Positions 11,040 to 23,172 of a stretch of 64,000 nt of DNA are shown here, in pieces. Source of the DNA: Buddleja alternifolia (taxonomy: Eukaryota > Streptophyta > Magnoliopsida > Lamiales > Scrophulariaceae); the NCBI GenBank assembly GCA_019426215.1, contig CM033394.1:39616423-39680422 (forward strand). The letters run 5' to 3'. The notes beneath the pieces are model-generated. The model was not told where the DNA came from. It made no database searches and saw only the letters and a program-made list of their open reading frames with translations. Numbering within the stretch: position 1 is the stretch's first letter; each line of letters opens with the position of its first letter. The translations under genes and the position numbers were made by a program.

Positions 11040-11960
11040 GGGTGATAATGATAATAGACTACACTCAGTGCTAATGGAACTCAGTGCTAACGGAGTAACC
11101 TATGTACCTAATTAGGATCAAGTCAACATAGTTCTATAGTAAGGTATATGGCCAGGGTCGTACTCGATAGACGATTCTAACTTCCAAATTTATATGTAAA
11201 GGAACGTGCTTCTCAGTCTATAGGCTTGTTACTTTGGAGACACAAGGCTAAAACTAGAGAGAATATTCTTGAAATTTCAATCTCCAATAAATGTTATAAG
11301 GGAATATTTATAGCACATACACCCTATACGGGTGGTTGGTGCACATCTGCAGGATAACGACAGGTGGCATCATTGAATAGTAGATGACTCGAACTGTGGA
11401 GTCGGGTTAAAGAAAGACCCGACCCGCTACTGTTACTTAGCGCGGATCTTTAGTTCTGTGCTGGATATTGGGCCTGAATTGGGCCTTGGGCCCTTCAATT
11501 TATACCTATGGGCTAAACTATTATATTTTGGTATATCATTAAGTCCCCCACTTCATCAGTTTGAAGAATTGGACGTGTAACGAGTTGAACTCATGCTGAG
11601 GAAGTAGTGATTTTATTAACGAGTTGAATTTGTGTTGGACTCATACTAGTATTAATTTATAATGATCATTAATTGAACCATTTTTTGCACTACTTAGCCG
11701 TTTTTTGCCATAAATAGTTGTTTTATCAGTAGAAGAGTCACGTCTTTCAGGTGATTATTACGTAGCAGTCACGTCCATTAACGTCAGAGGACGTGTGACT
11801 TGACATTAACTGACATGTCGGTTACTTTTGAATATTAATCGTCAGGTCTTTTGGACTATCGGATGTGTCTCCCCATCAGCTGATCTCAACCGTCCCATCT
11901 ACTTATTTACCCCCTTATAAATAGCCCCTCCCCAATTCCTAACCTACAAGATCGGAGATC
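11040..11960 (+). mobile_element. LTR-like or leader sequence joined to a gypsy pol remnant
   Basis: Features are those of a plant gypsy LTR: AAGTCCCCCACTTCATCAG, a TATA-like CTTATAAATAGCCCC at about 11914, and CCTAACCTACAAGATCG downstream. It runs directly into RNase H coding at about 11955. It does not match the 3' LTR at 18291-18884, so it may come from a different element. The boundaries are not clean. Confidence 0.4.
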
Positions 11961-13878
11961 GAGAAAGTGGCTTTTGAATTAGTGATTACAGCAAGACGAT
12001 TGAAGCCCTATTTCCTAACCTACAAGATCGTAGTTAGGACCAGCCAACCGCTGAAAACAGTTCTGGGAAAGGCGGGAACTTCAGGACAATTAGTGAAGTG
12101 GGTTGTAGAATTGGGAGAATTTGACATCGAGTACGCCTCCCGAACAGTCATCAAAGCACAAGTTCTAGCTGACTTCGTCACGGAGATGACAAAACTTGAT
12201 CAAAAAGAGGAGGAAAAAGAAAAAAATATGGCTATTGCGTGTAGATGGATCGGCCACTCATATTGGAAGTGGGGCTGGAATTGTGTTGGCAACTCCTGAA
12301 GGAGACCAGCGCAATAAAATTTAAGTTTAAGGCCAGCAATAATGAGGCCGAATATGAAGCCTTCATGATCGGGGTCAAAATGGTGATAAAGGACGGAGCG
12401 AGGAACCTGATTGTGTACTCAGATTCCCAGCTAGTGACCAAACAAGTAGTAGGTGTCTACGAGGCAAAAGAAGAAAGAATGCCGAACTACCTAAAAATAA
12501 TTAGGACGTTAAAGAAAAGTTCAGATAAATTTGAAGTACACCAGATCCCTCAAGCTGAGAATACTAAGGCGGACTACCTATCTAAGCTAGGTAGTTCCAT
12601 ATCCGATTGCGATACGAGGCAGATTACCATACAAAGCGCAGCCAGAGCCAGCACGGAGAAGGAAATATTAAACATAAAAGAAGGAAGGGATTGGAGAACA
12701 GATATTATCGAATATCTTACAAAGGAAGTACTACCTGCGGATAAATATAATAGACAAATGTGCTCATTTGTGCCATGATAGACGGGGTACTATACAAAAG
12801 AGGCTTTGTCCAACTTTATCTCAAATGTATATCCATTGAGGAGGGGAAGTATATGCTAAGGGATATCCACGAAAGATGTTGTGGCAGCCATATCTCAGGA
12901 GGGGTTCTAGCCGGCAAAACATTGAGGGCCGGGTATTTCTGGCCCAGCTTGAGAGGAGATGCCAACGAGTTAGTAAGGAGTTGTGAGCAATGCTAGAAGC
13001 ACGCCAATCTTATACTCAAACCCACAGAATATTTGCATTCCCTAAGCGTCCCATATCCTTTTGCCCGATGGGGAATGGACATTGTAGGACCATTTCCAGT
13101 AGCAAAGGCCCAGAAGAAGTTCCTGCTGGTAGTGGTGGACTATTTCAGCAAATGGGTAGAGGCCGAGGCGTTAGCCCGAATCACAAAAGCGGAAGTAATA
13201 AAATTTCTCCGGAAAAATATCATATGTCATTTCAGTATAGCAAGGGAGATTATAGCCGACAATGGGAGACAATTCAACAGAGCCAGGCTGAAAAGTGGTT
13301 TGAAGAGATGGGAATCCAGCAACGTTTCAGCTTGGTGGCACACCCACAAACTAATGGACAAGTGGAAGTCACTAACCGCATACTGGTCCAGGCGCTGAAA
13401 ACCCGGCTGGAAGAAGCAGGAGGCAGCTGGGTGGACGAGCTGCAATTCGTGTTGTGGTCCTACAGGACCACTCCAAAAACTAATACAGGAGAAAGTCCAT
13501 TCCTTCTAGTCTATGGAACTAAAGTTGTAATACCACCTGAGATACAGGTGCCAACTCTTAGAATCCAAAACTTTGACGCCAACCAAAACGAAGCCAGGAT
13601 AAGAGATGAGTTAGACATATCTCCGGGTAGAAATATACAAACAACGCATTTCAAGATCACAAGAAACAAAGGTGAAAACAAGGTCCTTCCAAGTGGGTGA
13701 TCTCGTACTGAAAAGAGTAGACGCCACACATGCAGTGAAGAAGTTAGGACTCAATTGGGATGGGCCATAAAAGGTGGCCAAAGAATTGAGAGGAGGAGCT
13801 TACGAGCTAACAAATAGTGATGGAAGGAAGTTACCCAGGCCTTGGAATATACAAAATCTGAAGAAGTTTTATGTCTAG
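11955..13878 (+). pseudogene. Ty3/gypsy (Tat-type) RNase H and integrase remnant
   Basis: Coding begins at EIEKVAFELVITARRLKPYF, the end of the reverse-transcriptase thumb. RNase H follows: GAGIVLATPEG, FKASNNEAEYEAF, YSDSQLV. Then comes integrase: a zinc-binding region (HERCCGSH...CEQC), the core (WGMDIVGPF, VDYFSKWVEAEA, ADNGRQF, HPQTNGQVE) and the C-terminal GDLVLKRV segment, ending LKKFYV-stop. It is broken by frameshifts near 12240-12300 and 13260-13400, and by stops near 12776, 12996 and 13768. Gag, protease and most of reverse transcriptase are absent. The GS-x-GAGIVL...ASNNEAEYEA pattern is typical of the Tat branch of gypsy elements. Confidence 0.85.
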
Positions 13879-15229
13879 TCGTTGTAATTTCAAGTAGTTG
13901 TTTCAGTAAGAATGTTAGCCTACTCTGCAGGCGATAAAATGTGGAGCCAGATAAGTATCAATAAAATTTACTTTTCTGTCTGTGTCTTTCTTTATGTGTG
14001 CTTTTCTTTAATATGGTAATGCTCCTCATGACTGATGACATGCATACACATGCTGCATTTATACCGAAGTAAAGGGGGCGTTGGTGGACGAGCAGGTAGT
14101 CGGAGGTTAGGATTATAGGGGGGATAAACCTGGATTGACATTTAGGCGATAAATTTGAATGCTCCATCCAAGGCCCCTCCATACCATGCAGGAGGGTCTC
14201 TGAACCCATAAATGAAATATGAGGATATTTTTCGGAGTGATAAGGCTAAGGATAGGATGGACACCTATCCATCCTGACTCCATGGAGAAATAAGGAAGGA
14301 GGGTGTGACTTCGGTCCACTTCTTAGGCTAGGGTGAGACTGTGATCCATTCCGGCGCCTTAGAGAAATAAGGAGAGAAAATCGGGATAAATGGAAGAATA
14401 AGGAAGGAGCCTTGGTAGCATACTAGCCAGATGTGAGCCTGTGATGAAAATATATGTGGTACGGAGAGAGGATAAAAGGAGACACAATGTCTGCAAAAGT
14501 ATCTAACATGTAAGTATAAAACACTTGCATTTATATGACATCACTTATATGTCTTGTTATTGCTCAAAAAAAATAAAATGATGCATTATTTGTTATACTG
14601 TGTATGTGATCTTAGTAAGATATTCAGCCCCATACTCAGGGCTCATACCAGTAAAGTCCTCAGTAAGGTAAAAGAGCACCTAGTAAAAATATGTTTTTAT
14701 CAAAATACGCATTATTGCTCAAAAGTATGCAATTTAATTATATGATGTTTTAATTAGGCAACTAAATCATGTGATGTTTTATATGATAAAGATGTTGAGT
14801 CAATCCCAAAAAAATAGCAAAATGATATGCTAGAAATTTTCAAAGAAGTATGAAGAGCCACAAGAAAATCTAGCTTGAATGCCAGCTAGCAAGCATCCTT
14901 TTTACCCAAAGGAGATGAGGGGTATCTGTAAAGCTCGTCCATCTGAGTAACACACAAGCATTTACCAAAGGCAAGCATGGCATAGATAGAAGATAAAGGT
15001 GATTCATGAAAAAACATCCAAAGTCCTAAAAGAAGCACAAAGTAACATAGTTCATCTGCCACAAAGGACAGGCCAAAAAATAGCAAAATAAAAACATTGT
15101 TCAAAGGGCTATATTGCCCACAAAACTAACTTAAACATTTAAGAAACCCTACTCTACATCAGTAGGGGAATTTTCAACTGTGGTGGAGGGATTGTTCTCT
15201 GCAGTTTGTGGATCAGCTTGATCCTCAGC
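13879..15229. other. Non-coding interior of the gypsy element
   Basis: This lies between pol and the antisense gene. At 14090-14460 loose repeats of GAGAAATAAGGA(AG)GG and TCCATNCCGGC-like motifs occur. No coding region was recognised. Confidence 0.5.
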
Positions 15230-15232
15230 AAC

Positions 15233-17556
15233 CTAGCCAGCCAGAGTAATTTCTTCTATGGCAGCGGGTAGGGTAGCCCCAACTTCACCTGCCAGAGGAG
15301 TCACTGGTGGCACTCCTGAAAGCAAGGCATCCAATGCTAGCTCGGCATCTGTAAACGAAGCGTCACTTCTGGATGGTGGCGTGCCTTTAGCAGCGAACTG
15401 AGCACTGCATCCCTCAAATCCCTTGTAGAAGTAATCCAGAGATTTGTCATCAACCAAGTCCTGAAAGTCATTGGAGGACAAGAAGTCAGCCTTGCCCTTA
15501 GCCAGGAGAGCCATGCCTTATGAAGAACTTGGGAGAGAATCCAGCCAAGTCTCGTGCTCTCTCTACAGGGTGCCCTGCATATCAAGATCTTGTTGCTCCA
15601 TGACAAAGAAGTTCCTCCAGGGTCCTGACTCTATTGGAAAGGACCACAGCCAGAGACTCTTACTCTTGAATGTCCAGCAAATCCTTCTCTTTTTCCCGCT
15701 GCCACAACTTCTCAGCAGCTACGTAAGCTTCTATGCATTTCTAGGCTTTGGCCAAATCTCTCTTAAAGTCAGAAACTTCGCCAGCACGATTGGCGTCCAC
15801 CAAGGCTTTACCAAAAATCAGGAAGAATTGCATGACAAATTTCAGACGAAATATCAACACTTGAAAGGCGAAGGTATATAAAAATCAATTGAAACAAAAA
15901 GAATACCTTAGAAGCCATTTCCAGGGCCAAATCCATGGTATCCTTAGCAGTCATGGAGTCCAACAAAGGGCAACCCGCTAAATTCACCATGTCTTTCAGA
16001 AAGCTTCTCAAAACCACTTGCACGCGGCTCCTCAGCACCGAATAACTAGGGGTGTCATGAACACAAGAATGAGCCCGTTGGGTAGGTGTGTCTGGAGTAG
16101 AAAAATGCATCGGAGGAACAACATCTCGAATCTGAATCCCTCCGGTGTTAGGGCATTTGGGAGGAGGTACGTCAGAGGAAACCTCAGCCAGTCATTTTTC
16201 CTTGGCAATCTCTCTGGCCCGTGCTGAGTCGCGGGCTAACCTTGCCTAGTCTCCAGGGGCAGAGGCATGGGGAGATGTAGCAGATTGATGAGCCGTTCGG
16301 GAAGGCGAATGGCCTGGGGGATTTCCAGCAGGAGGTGGAGACAGTGTAGGCGGAGCTGCACCCGGGGGTCTAGCCCTGACATGCCTGGCCTCTGCAAGCC
16401 TTGCATTTTCCATCACTTCAGCTACAAAACAGAAAGACAAGTAGCCACCATATTAGAACAATTTCCAGCAAAATACTAGATGTAAACATGCAAAAATAAA
16501 AAAGAATCAAGCAAATTTTGCTACCTATTGTTTCACCTTGCATATCAACATCAATGGGACTCAATTCATAATGACGCAACAGACGAGGGTCAACCAATTT
16601 ACCGACATCATATTTGGTCTAATTCAAGTAAGTCAACAAGCTTTGATGATAAGGAGACCTAGAGGGGTAAGGGTAGAGATTGTGACCCTCTAACTCTTGA
16701 AGAAAATCCCGAGGAAAATCCCATATGATCTCCTCAGGTAGAGCAATAAAGAAGAAGTTTTTCTTCCAGTCACGTTCTGAGGAAGAATAACCCGTGAGAA
16801 ACTTGGCATCTCCCCGAGAAGTGATCTAAAACACGCCTTTATCTCCCCCTGACCGATGGGGCAGATAAAGAGAATAGAAGAAGTCCACAATAGGACGATG
16901 ACCCAAACTTTTCAACAGAACAACGAAACTAACTATAATACGCATGGCATTCGGAGCCAACTGATTCAAGGGCAACTTAAAGCGCTTGGCAATAGAGATG
17001 TACATGGGAGGGATCAAAAAATGTAAACCAGCCCTAAGATGAGCCACATAAAAACAAACAAAACCCGGAGGGAGGAGGTGAGCCCTATCCTCGGCGGTTG
17101 GCACAATTATACGGTAAGAATGAGGAATCCCATAGTTTGCTCCGATTATTTGCTCCTACTGGTGGGTGAACCGAGACCGAAAAATGTTCCAGATCATGCA
17201 CTTGAAGCAGCCATTGGAATCCTCTCATGATTACTTAAAGTTGTTTCGGTGACCTCATCCAGAGCCTCTGGATCCGGTTGGTCCAAGCCCTCATCATCTG
17301 AGAGAGCCCCCAGCCGAACCCACACCGGAAGTAGTACGAGAAGGAGATGAAAAACAAGAAATACGAGGACCTTTAGAAAGGGAATCCACATGTACGAAAT
17401 CACGAGGTTGTGTAGCACTGTGGGAGTCCCCTAAGGAGAAGGAGGACTTTCAGACCTATTTTTGGGAGGAGAAACCACCGGTGGGTTCGCCGGAGGGAGA
17501 ATTATCTCAACATTGTCATCGGAGGATATAGAATTCGAATGAGTGACATGAGACAT
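15233..17556 (-). pseudogene. Antisense gene of the gypsy element, Transposase_28 type (PF04195-like)
   Basis: It starts MSHVTHSNSISSDDNVEIIL at 17556, followed by an acidic, Pro-rich N-terminus (DDEGLDQPDPEALDEVTE). At about 17100-16690 it reads PTAEDRAHLLPPGFVCFY, LRAGLHFLIPPMY and LPLNQLAPNAMRIIVSFVVL, the hallmark of the 'putative gypsy type transposon' family. Then follows YSSSERDWKKNFFFI and LLRHYELSPID. The C-terminus, ending at 15233, is Ala/Pro-rich. Frameshifts and stops break it in several places, for example near 17430, 17170 and 16850. It lies between pol and the 3' LTR on the opposite strand, the known arrangement of extra genes in Tat-type gypsy elements. Its function is unknown. 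Confidence 0.7.
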
Positions 17557-17559
17557 TTT

Positions 17560-18290
17560 TTCAGAGAATACAAGGAAGAAGGAGCCACACACAACAAATT
17601 ATATATACAAAAAATGAAAAGAAGAGAGAGAAGTACCTTGGCGAATTTTGAGCGGCAAACGTGGATAGAGGGAAGTTGAAACCTCCGAGAGTGGATGAAG
17701 ACTGTAATAGCGGAAGGAAATAAGAGGAATTGAAGGAGTTTTTAAACCGAGAATGAGAGAAGTAAAGAAGGAAAGAAAAAATAATCCAAACAAGGTAGTT
17801 GAGGATTTTTGAAATTCAGAAAAAAAGAAGTTGGAGGATTTCCTAACCACCAAGAAGGCGGCCTCGGGCAACAAGGCGTGCACGTGGCCGATTTTCCAAT
17901 AGCCATAGGGCAGTTAGGGCGGCATGGCCAGTTAGGGTGGCATGGCCTTTCAACCGCAATGATGACGCTGCTCTAACCTAGGTAAACTGGCGCCAAGTCC
18001 AGAGCATGGAGAAGGTCAAACGTCTTTGACTTGTCTATCAAGTCACATCAATAATTTAGGGTTTCAGTGGAATCCTCCAGAAGCCCGCAAGGCTAGGGGC
18101 CTCCCCAACAGCAAGGAGCCCAAGGCTAGTCTCCAGCCCAATGATCAGAAGGACTTTCAGCCCAATTTCTAGCTAAGATAAAAAATTTGAAAAATTCAAG
18201 AAGGGTTCCAAACCTTGTCATCTTGGGCCTCATTCTTGTTCACAACTCTCACAGCTTGACTTTGTCAAACTACATAGTTGGGGGGACTAT
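17560..18290. other. Gypsy 3' non-coding region and polypurine tract
   Basis: It holds the upstream region of the antisense gene and a non-coding stretch. The tract GTTGGGGGGA at about 18278-18287 lies just before the TG of the 3' LTR and is a good polypurine tract for plus-strand priming. Confidence 0.6.
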
Positions 18291-18884
18291 TGATGTGTGT
18301 GGAAATAATCCATTGGGCCAAAGCTGACAAGTTCACACCAAAGTAGGCCCAATAAGCTTAATAAATCAAGAAGAGGCAAGCCCAAACCCATTGTGACGCA
18401 GCTGGAGGTGCCAGCTGTACGAGGAGCTGGTCCAGGGCCTATAAAAGAAAAGGAAGACTTCTTAGAGACAAGATCCAATAAAGATATAATTAGAGGACAA
18501 TCAAGATATTAATGAAGATCCATTAGGGATATCAGTCAATGACTTACCAAAGCAAGACGACATAATCCAATCAAATCAAGGCCTATTCTCGGAAGGATCC
18601 AACATAATCCTTTGGACCTCAAGACTTATCTAAAATAGCCAGATCTGCAGAAGATAAATAAGGAAGGATGTCAGCCCGATTTTACTTAACTTATTTAGCC
18701 CGATGTCATTCAACTTGTATAAATACGCACATTTGATGATGAATAAAGCTCTTACGTTTTATGCCATATTATCTCTTACATTTTACACATTATTATCTCT
18801 TTATTTACGCATTATATCTAATTATTATGCTCAACTTCTCATATTAATATATAAATATTATTGGTGTGAATCGGACACGCATCA
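18291..18884 (+). mobile_element. 3' LTR of the Tat-type gypsy element (594 bp)
   Basis: It starts TGATGTGTG right after the polypurine tract and ends CACGCATCA. The ends are imperfect inverted repeats of each other, with TG...CA. A TATA box TATAAATA lies at 18718-18725, followed by AATAAAGC near 18741. The next 5 bases, GACAT, would be the target duplication, but the 5' LTR with its partner copy is not present in the window. Confidence 0.75.
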
Positions 18885-19035
18885 GACATCAATGCCAAAC
18901 TTTTTGGCTCATCTGGTCCTCCCGTCTCGGATCCCACTATGTATCGTAGTTTAGCAGGTGCTTTTCAGTATCTAACTTTTACTCATCCTGACATCACTTA
19001 TGTTGTCCAACAAGTCTGTCTTTTCATGTATGATC

Positions 19036-20659
19036 TGTCACGCCCCCAAAATTGGGGTCGCATGATGGCCATGTCCCCAAGCCCGAAAGGACTTAAAGAC
19101 ACGAAACCCAGAGGTTCAAAGCAATACTAAAAATGAAATTTAAAACTTCTCCTTTATTACAATCGCTCAAAAGTTCAGAAATAAAACAGGGTTTTCGTAA
19201 AAACGACAAAAATCCCAAAAACATTAATTTAATTCAAAAAATTCTAAAAGTAACATCCTAGCTAATCACCATCTTCACCACCCCAAATATTGTTCCTCGT
19301 CCTCCTCTGACTCGACTAAACTTTCTGCAAAATTTAGAATCGTGGTATGAGCGACAAAGGTCGCCCAGTAAATAGTTCTAACGCCTTCTACCGGTCTAGA
19401 GCATGTTAAGTATGTATACATTTTAAAAATCACGTGAAAGCATAAAACGAACTATTTTTGCTTTAAATCAAAGTAATTTATAAAAAGGGGTTTTCAATTC
19501 AACAAAACTTACATATATATAGCATGTGATCGACTTTGTAGCCAAATCAAAATTTAGAATCACTTTATCAAATAACTTTAAATATATCAATCTATTCTAA
19601 TGCTCATGAACTTCTTAGAACCTAGTAGTAAACTTGATCAAGTCCTAGCTGTTTATCCCGCTAGGTAGGCCAAAACTGCTATTAATTCGCCGCAGTAGGC
19701 TCAAAGGTGCAAACACTGCTATTAATTCGCCGCAGGAGGCTCAAAGGTTCAAACACTGTATATTTAAAGCCCTACAGGAGGCCCGGAATTAATTCCTTAC
19801 CAATAGATACTAATAATTCAGAGCATACGAATCATTCACAATTTCAAAAGCAATCGTTTAACACAAGCAATTTACAAAACATAGATCACATGGTAGCAGT
19901 TTTATATAAGAAAACTAAATCTAGCATGCTCAAGACCTATTTTAATATCAAAATAGTTTTACAAAATATAACATGGAGTTTTGCAATAAATTTCACAAAC
20001 AATAGAAGGGTAAAAACCACTTACTATTTTGAAACTCGATTTAGCTACACGTCTGTGGGGTTTTTCGGATCCTACAACATTGGATTTACAAAGTAAGAAC
20101 CTAATTGTTATCATAAAATACTATAGAGAAAACTAAGGTTTTTCAAAATATCTACCTCACCGTCAGCCCGAGCTTGAACAACAACAGCCTCCTCGGATTC
20201 TTCTAATGAACTTCCTAAGCCTAGATGAAACTTGAGGGAGAAATATGAATAAGAGGTGCAATTTTCGTATGCATAGGTGGGGGCTATTTATAGGGGAGTC
20301 TGGGGTTCAGTTAGAAGAGTTTGAGTAGATTTCTAAGTCCCTAAGGGGTTAGATATGATGAGATAGACTTAAATCCACTAGATTTGGTAGATTTGAGGTG
20401 ATATGCTCATCTAAATCATGTGTTAATTAATATATTCGAAAATTCATTATTTAATTGAGAAAACAAGTAGAAAGATACATCTATATATAAATATAATTAT
20501 TACTGATAATGCATTAAAAGAGTTTGGATAAGCTTCAAGTTGTTAGAGTTAAATTTTTGTTAGGATTTGATAACAACAACTTAGATGTAGGGTTGTAACC
20601 AAGTTATATCCCTAGATTTTAGTTGATTCTAATATATCATTTTAAATAAGTTGGTAATA

Positions 20660-20692
<33 letters not shown>

Positions 20693-20747
20693 TATTTAAT
20701 AATAGCTTAATTGATAATTATATAAAATAAAGGGGCGGGGTGTTACA
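19036..20747 (-). mobile_element. Solo LTR, 1.71 kb, inside a copia fragment
   Basis: It starts TGTCACGCCCCCAA and ends GGGGCGGGGTGTTACA, with TG...CA termini extended as inverted CACGCCCC/GGGGCGGGGTG-like ends. Perfect 5-bp target duplications TGATC lie at 19031-19035 and 20748-20752. A TATA box CCTATAAATAGCCCCC on the minus strand near 20296-20281 suggests minus orientation. CGTCAGCCCGAGCTTGAACA and similar plain sequence follow inside, with no genes. Confidence 0.85.
20660..20692. repeat. (TA)n microsatellite
   Basis: A run of about 16 TA units inside the solo LTR. Similar runs lie at about 28656-28692, 33069-33100, 36958-36992, 61486-61517 and, shorter, 34549-34562. Confidence 0.9.
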
Positions 20748-20949
20748 TGATCCTCGTGAGTCTCATCTTAATGCCCTCAAATGTGTTCTTCACTAGCGCT
20801 ATCACTCAAGGTCTTCATCTCCGACCCTCCTCTGCTGATTGGGCTGGTTCTAATCATAAGGGGAATCTTATTTGATTCTCTTTGTAACTCTATATATTTG
20901 ACTTAATGAGAATTCAATCCCCAAGGGGAATTCCAAAATTCTACATTCT

Positions 20950-21284
20950 CATCTATTTGTGCAGATGAACGCTCTATTTTTGTCTTACGATTAATAGATT
21001 TTAAGAGTATATAATTTTCATAAAGAAATTTGATTATACTTTTCAAGAAGTGTTAGACATGCAAATAGTAAAAGCTAGACGAAGCTTTTTGTTTAAATTA
21101 ATTTAGAAAAATTCAACTAATCAGAGCACTAGTACATAGATAGTTATTTTCAAATTGGATTAATTGGGTTAGAATTGCATGATACAATTTTTTGCACTTC
21201 AAATTTTTCTATTTCAATTTTGAGGTTCATTTTTATACTTTATCTTATATGCACAAACTAACAATCCAAATCATTTCTTTGAAC
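20950..21284. repeat. Dispersed repeat R1, copy 1
   Basis: The block runs from CTCATCTATTTGTGCA through TGCACAAACTAACAATCC. It matches 29525-30060 along its length, with many substitutions and small indels. The element class is unknown. Copy 2 carries a SINE insertion that this copy lacks. Confidence 0.65.
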
Positions 21285-21533
21285 ACAAAACCTGCACACA
21301 TCCCCCCTATGTTAAAAATATAGTCTTATTTACCCATATGATTTTTAAAACCCTACACGAAATCCCCAATCCGTTAAAAATTCACGGAAAGTAGTATTCA
21401 CGCGCAGTGTGTTTAAGCAGGTTTGGGAGATTATTGCAAATTAAACATAGAGGCATTTAAGGCTATTTTTTTTAGCATAGTGTGACTATGTGCAAGTTTC
21501 ATGTTTCACAGGGGTGCGATATGCAATTATCCC
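21285..21533. mobile_element. MITE with GGGATAATTGCA-type end
   Basis: The right end reads GGTGCGATATGCAATTATCCC, whose complement starts GGGATAATTGCATATCGC. Inverted similarity is visible between AACCTGCACACATCCCCCCTATGTTAAAA-like sequence on the left and its complement on the right (TTTTAGCATAGTGTGACTATGTGCAAGTTTC). The left terminus itself is missing or decayed. Confidence 0.5.
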
Positions 21534-22640
21534 AAAAAGGATCATGGTTAATATTGATCATTTTTGTTATTCTATTTCTTGACTATATCTTATTTTGTAA
21601 AAATTGAATTTGAACGAACCACTAGGTTAATTTTAGACATTCTTAAATAAGAAACTTCTTTCAATTTTTTATGTTTTGGTTATAAAATTTGATAATTAAT
21701 TAATCTCGTATAATTACATCAAAAATATTTCTCACTAATTTGAACCTATACATCGTCACTACCAAATATTAGCTACAGTGACAACAATTTTTGTCATAAT
21801 ATGATCAAGAACTAGTTAATTGGTAAAATTTTAATTACTAAGTATTGCTAAATATTGAACTGATGGTGGTGACTCTAAAATTTTAGTGACAAACACCTAT
21901 TTAAGTACTGACAATTACCAGTGATCGTTAGTGATGAGATTTCTTTTCGTGACTAAAATATTGTATTGTTGTGGCGATATTTATGTGTAACTAAAACATT
22001 GGATTATAGTGACTGTTTATGTGCAACTAAACCAATGAGTTATAGTGACAATATATATGTGCAACTACAACACTGAGTTATAATGATATTATCAATGGGC
22101 AACTAATACACCGAGTTATAGAAACGATTTATAGAAGTCGTGTCGTGACAAAAATCATAATTTTATGTAGTGTATGTATTTCAAGTCAGAGACTAAACTT
22201 GCTAGATCCATATCCTAGGAACTAATAGTGCTATTTTTAACATATTTTCTCCCTCGAAAATATCAAAAAAGGGGAACGAGTAACGTGCTTCCGCCATAAA
22301 CAAACGTATCCAAGTGTTTTGGGGACTCAATGTGCATGATTTTTGAAGTATATGTTTATTTTTAGAATTTAATAAAATGCGAGATTGAAACTGCAGCGCA
22401 CCCTATCATATGGGATTAAACTTCAATTTTACCCGGAAAAAAATCCATTGCCTTGTAAGAAAAAATTAGAATTTTTACTTTGAAAAACAAAGAAATTTTT
22501 GAATAACCATTACAAATTCAAATAATTAAACTTAGGACATTCAAATTCCTGGGTGTACTATATACGTAACAAATCGATAAATGAAAGTTATAACAGGAAA
22601 TATAAGAAATTAAAAGTCATTTAACCTAGAGCAAACTTAA
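21534..22640. other. AT-rich intergenic DNA with ACTAA/TTATAGTGAC motifs
   Basis: Around 21750-22170, repeats such as GAGTTATAGTGAC and GTGCAACTA(A/C)A recur about every 50-60 bp, in a pattern reminiscent of CACTA subterminal repeats, and TTTTATGTAGTGT at about 22152 resembles a CACTA end. No transposase is seen. Otherwise empty. Confidence 0.4.
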
Positions 22641-22651
22641 ATATCAAATTG

Positions 22652-22690
22652 ATACCCCCCCCCCACCCCACCCCACCCCACCCCACCCCA
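22652..22690. repeat. (CCCCA)n simple repeat
   Basis: A C-run leads into about six copies of ACCCC. On the minus strand it is G-rich (GGGGT repeats). Confidence 0.9.
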
Positions 22691-22699
22691 ATGATGCCC

Positions 22700-23162
22700 C
22701 TGTCTAAGCATAGATATACCCTACACATAGAATTGTTATTTGGTGTTTCTATGTGTGATTTTATGACAAATCGGGTTCAATAGTATGAATGTGTATTTAA
22801 TTTTGTGTTTATTTTTTTCACATAAATATGTGTGAAAAATGCACACAATGCATCTTATTATGTGAGAGAGATAAATACTAAAATTATTGAACTTAGTCTG
22901 GCGTAGATTTTTCCGTGGTTCTACAATCTAAAATGTTTTGGATTCATAGTCAACTAAAAAAAGATTGATTAAATTTGTTTATGTTGCAAACGGTAATTTC
23001 AATAGAAATGTATATATATATTCAATGATTTAGCAAGTGCAAATCAACTTTTTATATGAATAATTTGCATGAAGTCAAATCGACTTGTCCTATCAACCTT
23101 GGATCGTGTGGAATTCTTGTGGCCCTTCAAATGGGCCAAAATATGATCTCCTTCAATTTGCA
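22700..23162. other. AT-rich intergenic DNA
   Basis: A short imperfect ATGTGTGA...CACACA inverted pair is visible near 22745-22850. No gene is seen. Confidence 0.5.
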
Positions 23163-23172
23163 CTATTAAATA

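Larger units (their letters stand above)
18885..20860 (+). pseudogene. Ty1/copia reverse-transcriptase/RNase H fragment, split by an LTR
   Basis: The first part, 18885-19035, reads AKLFGSSGPPVSDPTMYRSL, then AGAFQYLTFTHPDITYVVQQ and VCLFMYD. The second part resumes at 20753 with PRESHLNALKCVL, then after a frameshift QGLHLRPSSADWAGS. The two parts join in frame once the intervening LTR and one TGATC copy are removed. Only this stretch of pol remains. Confidence 0.8.
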
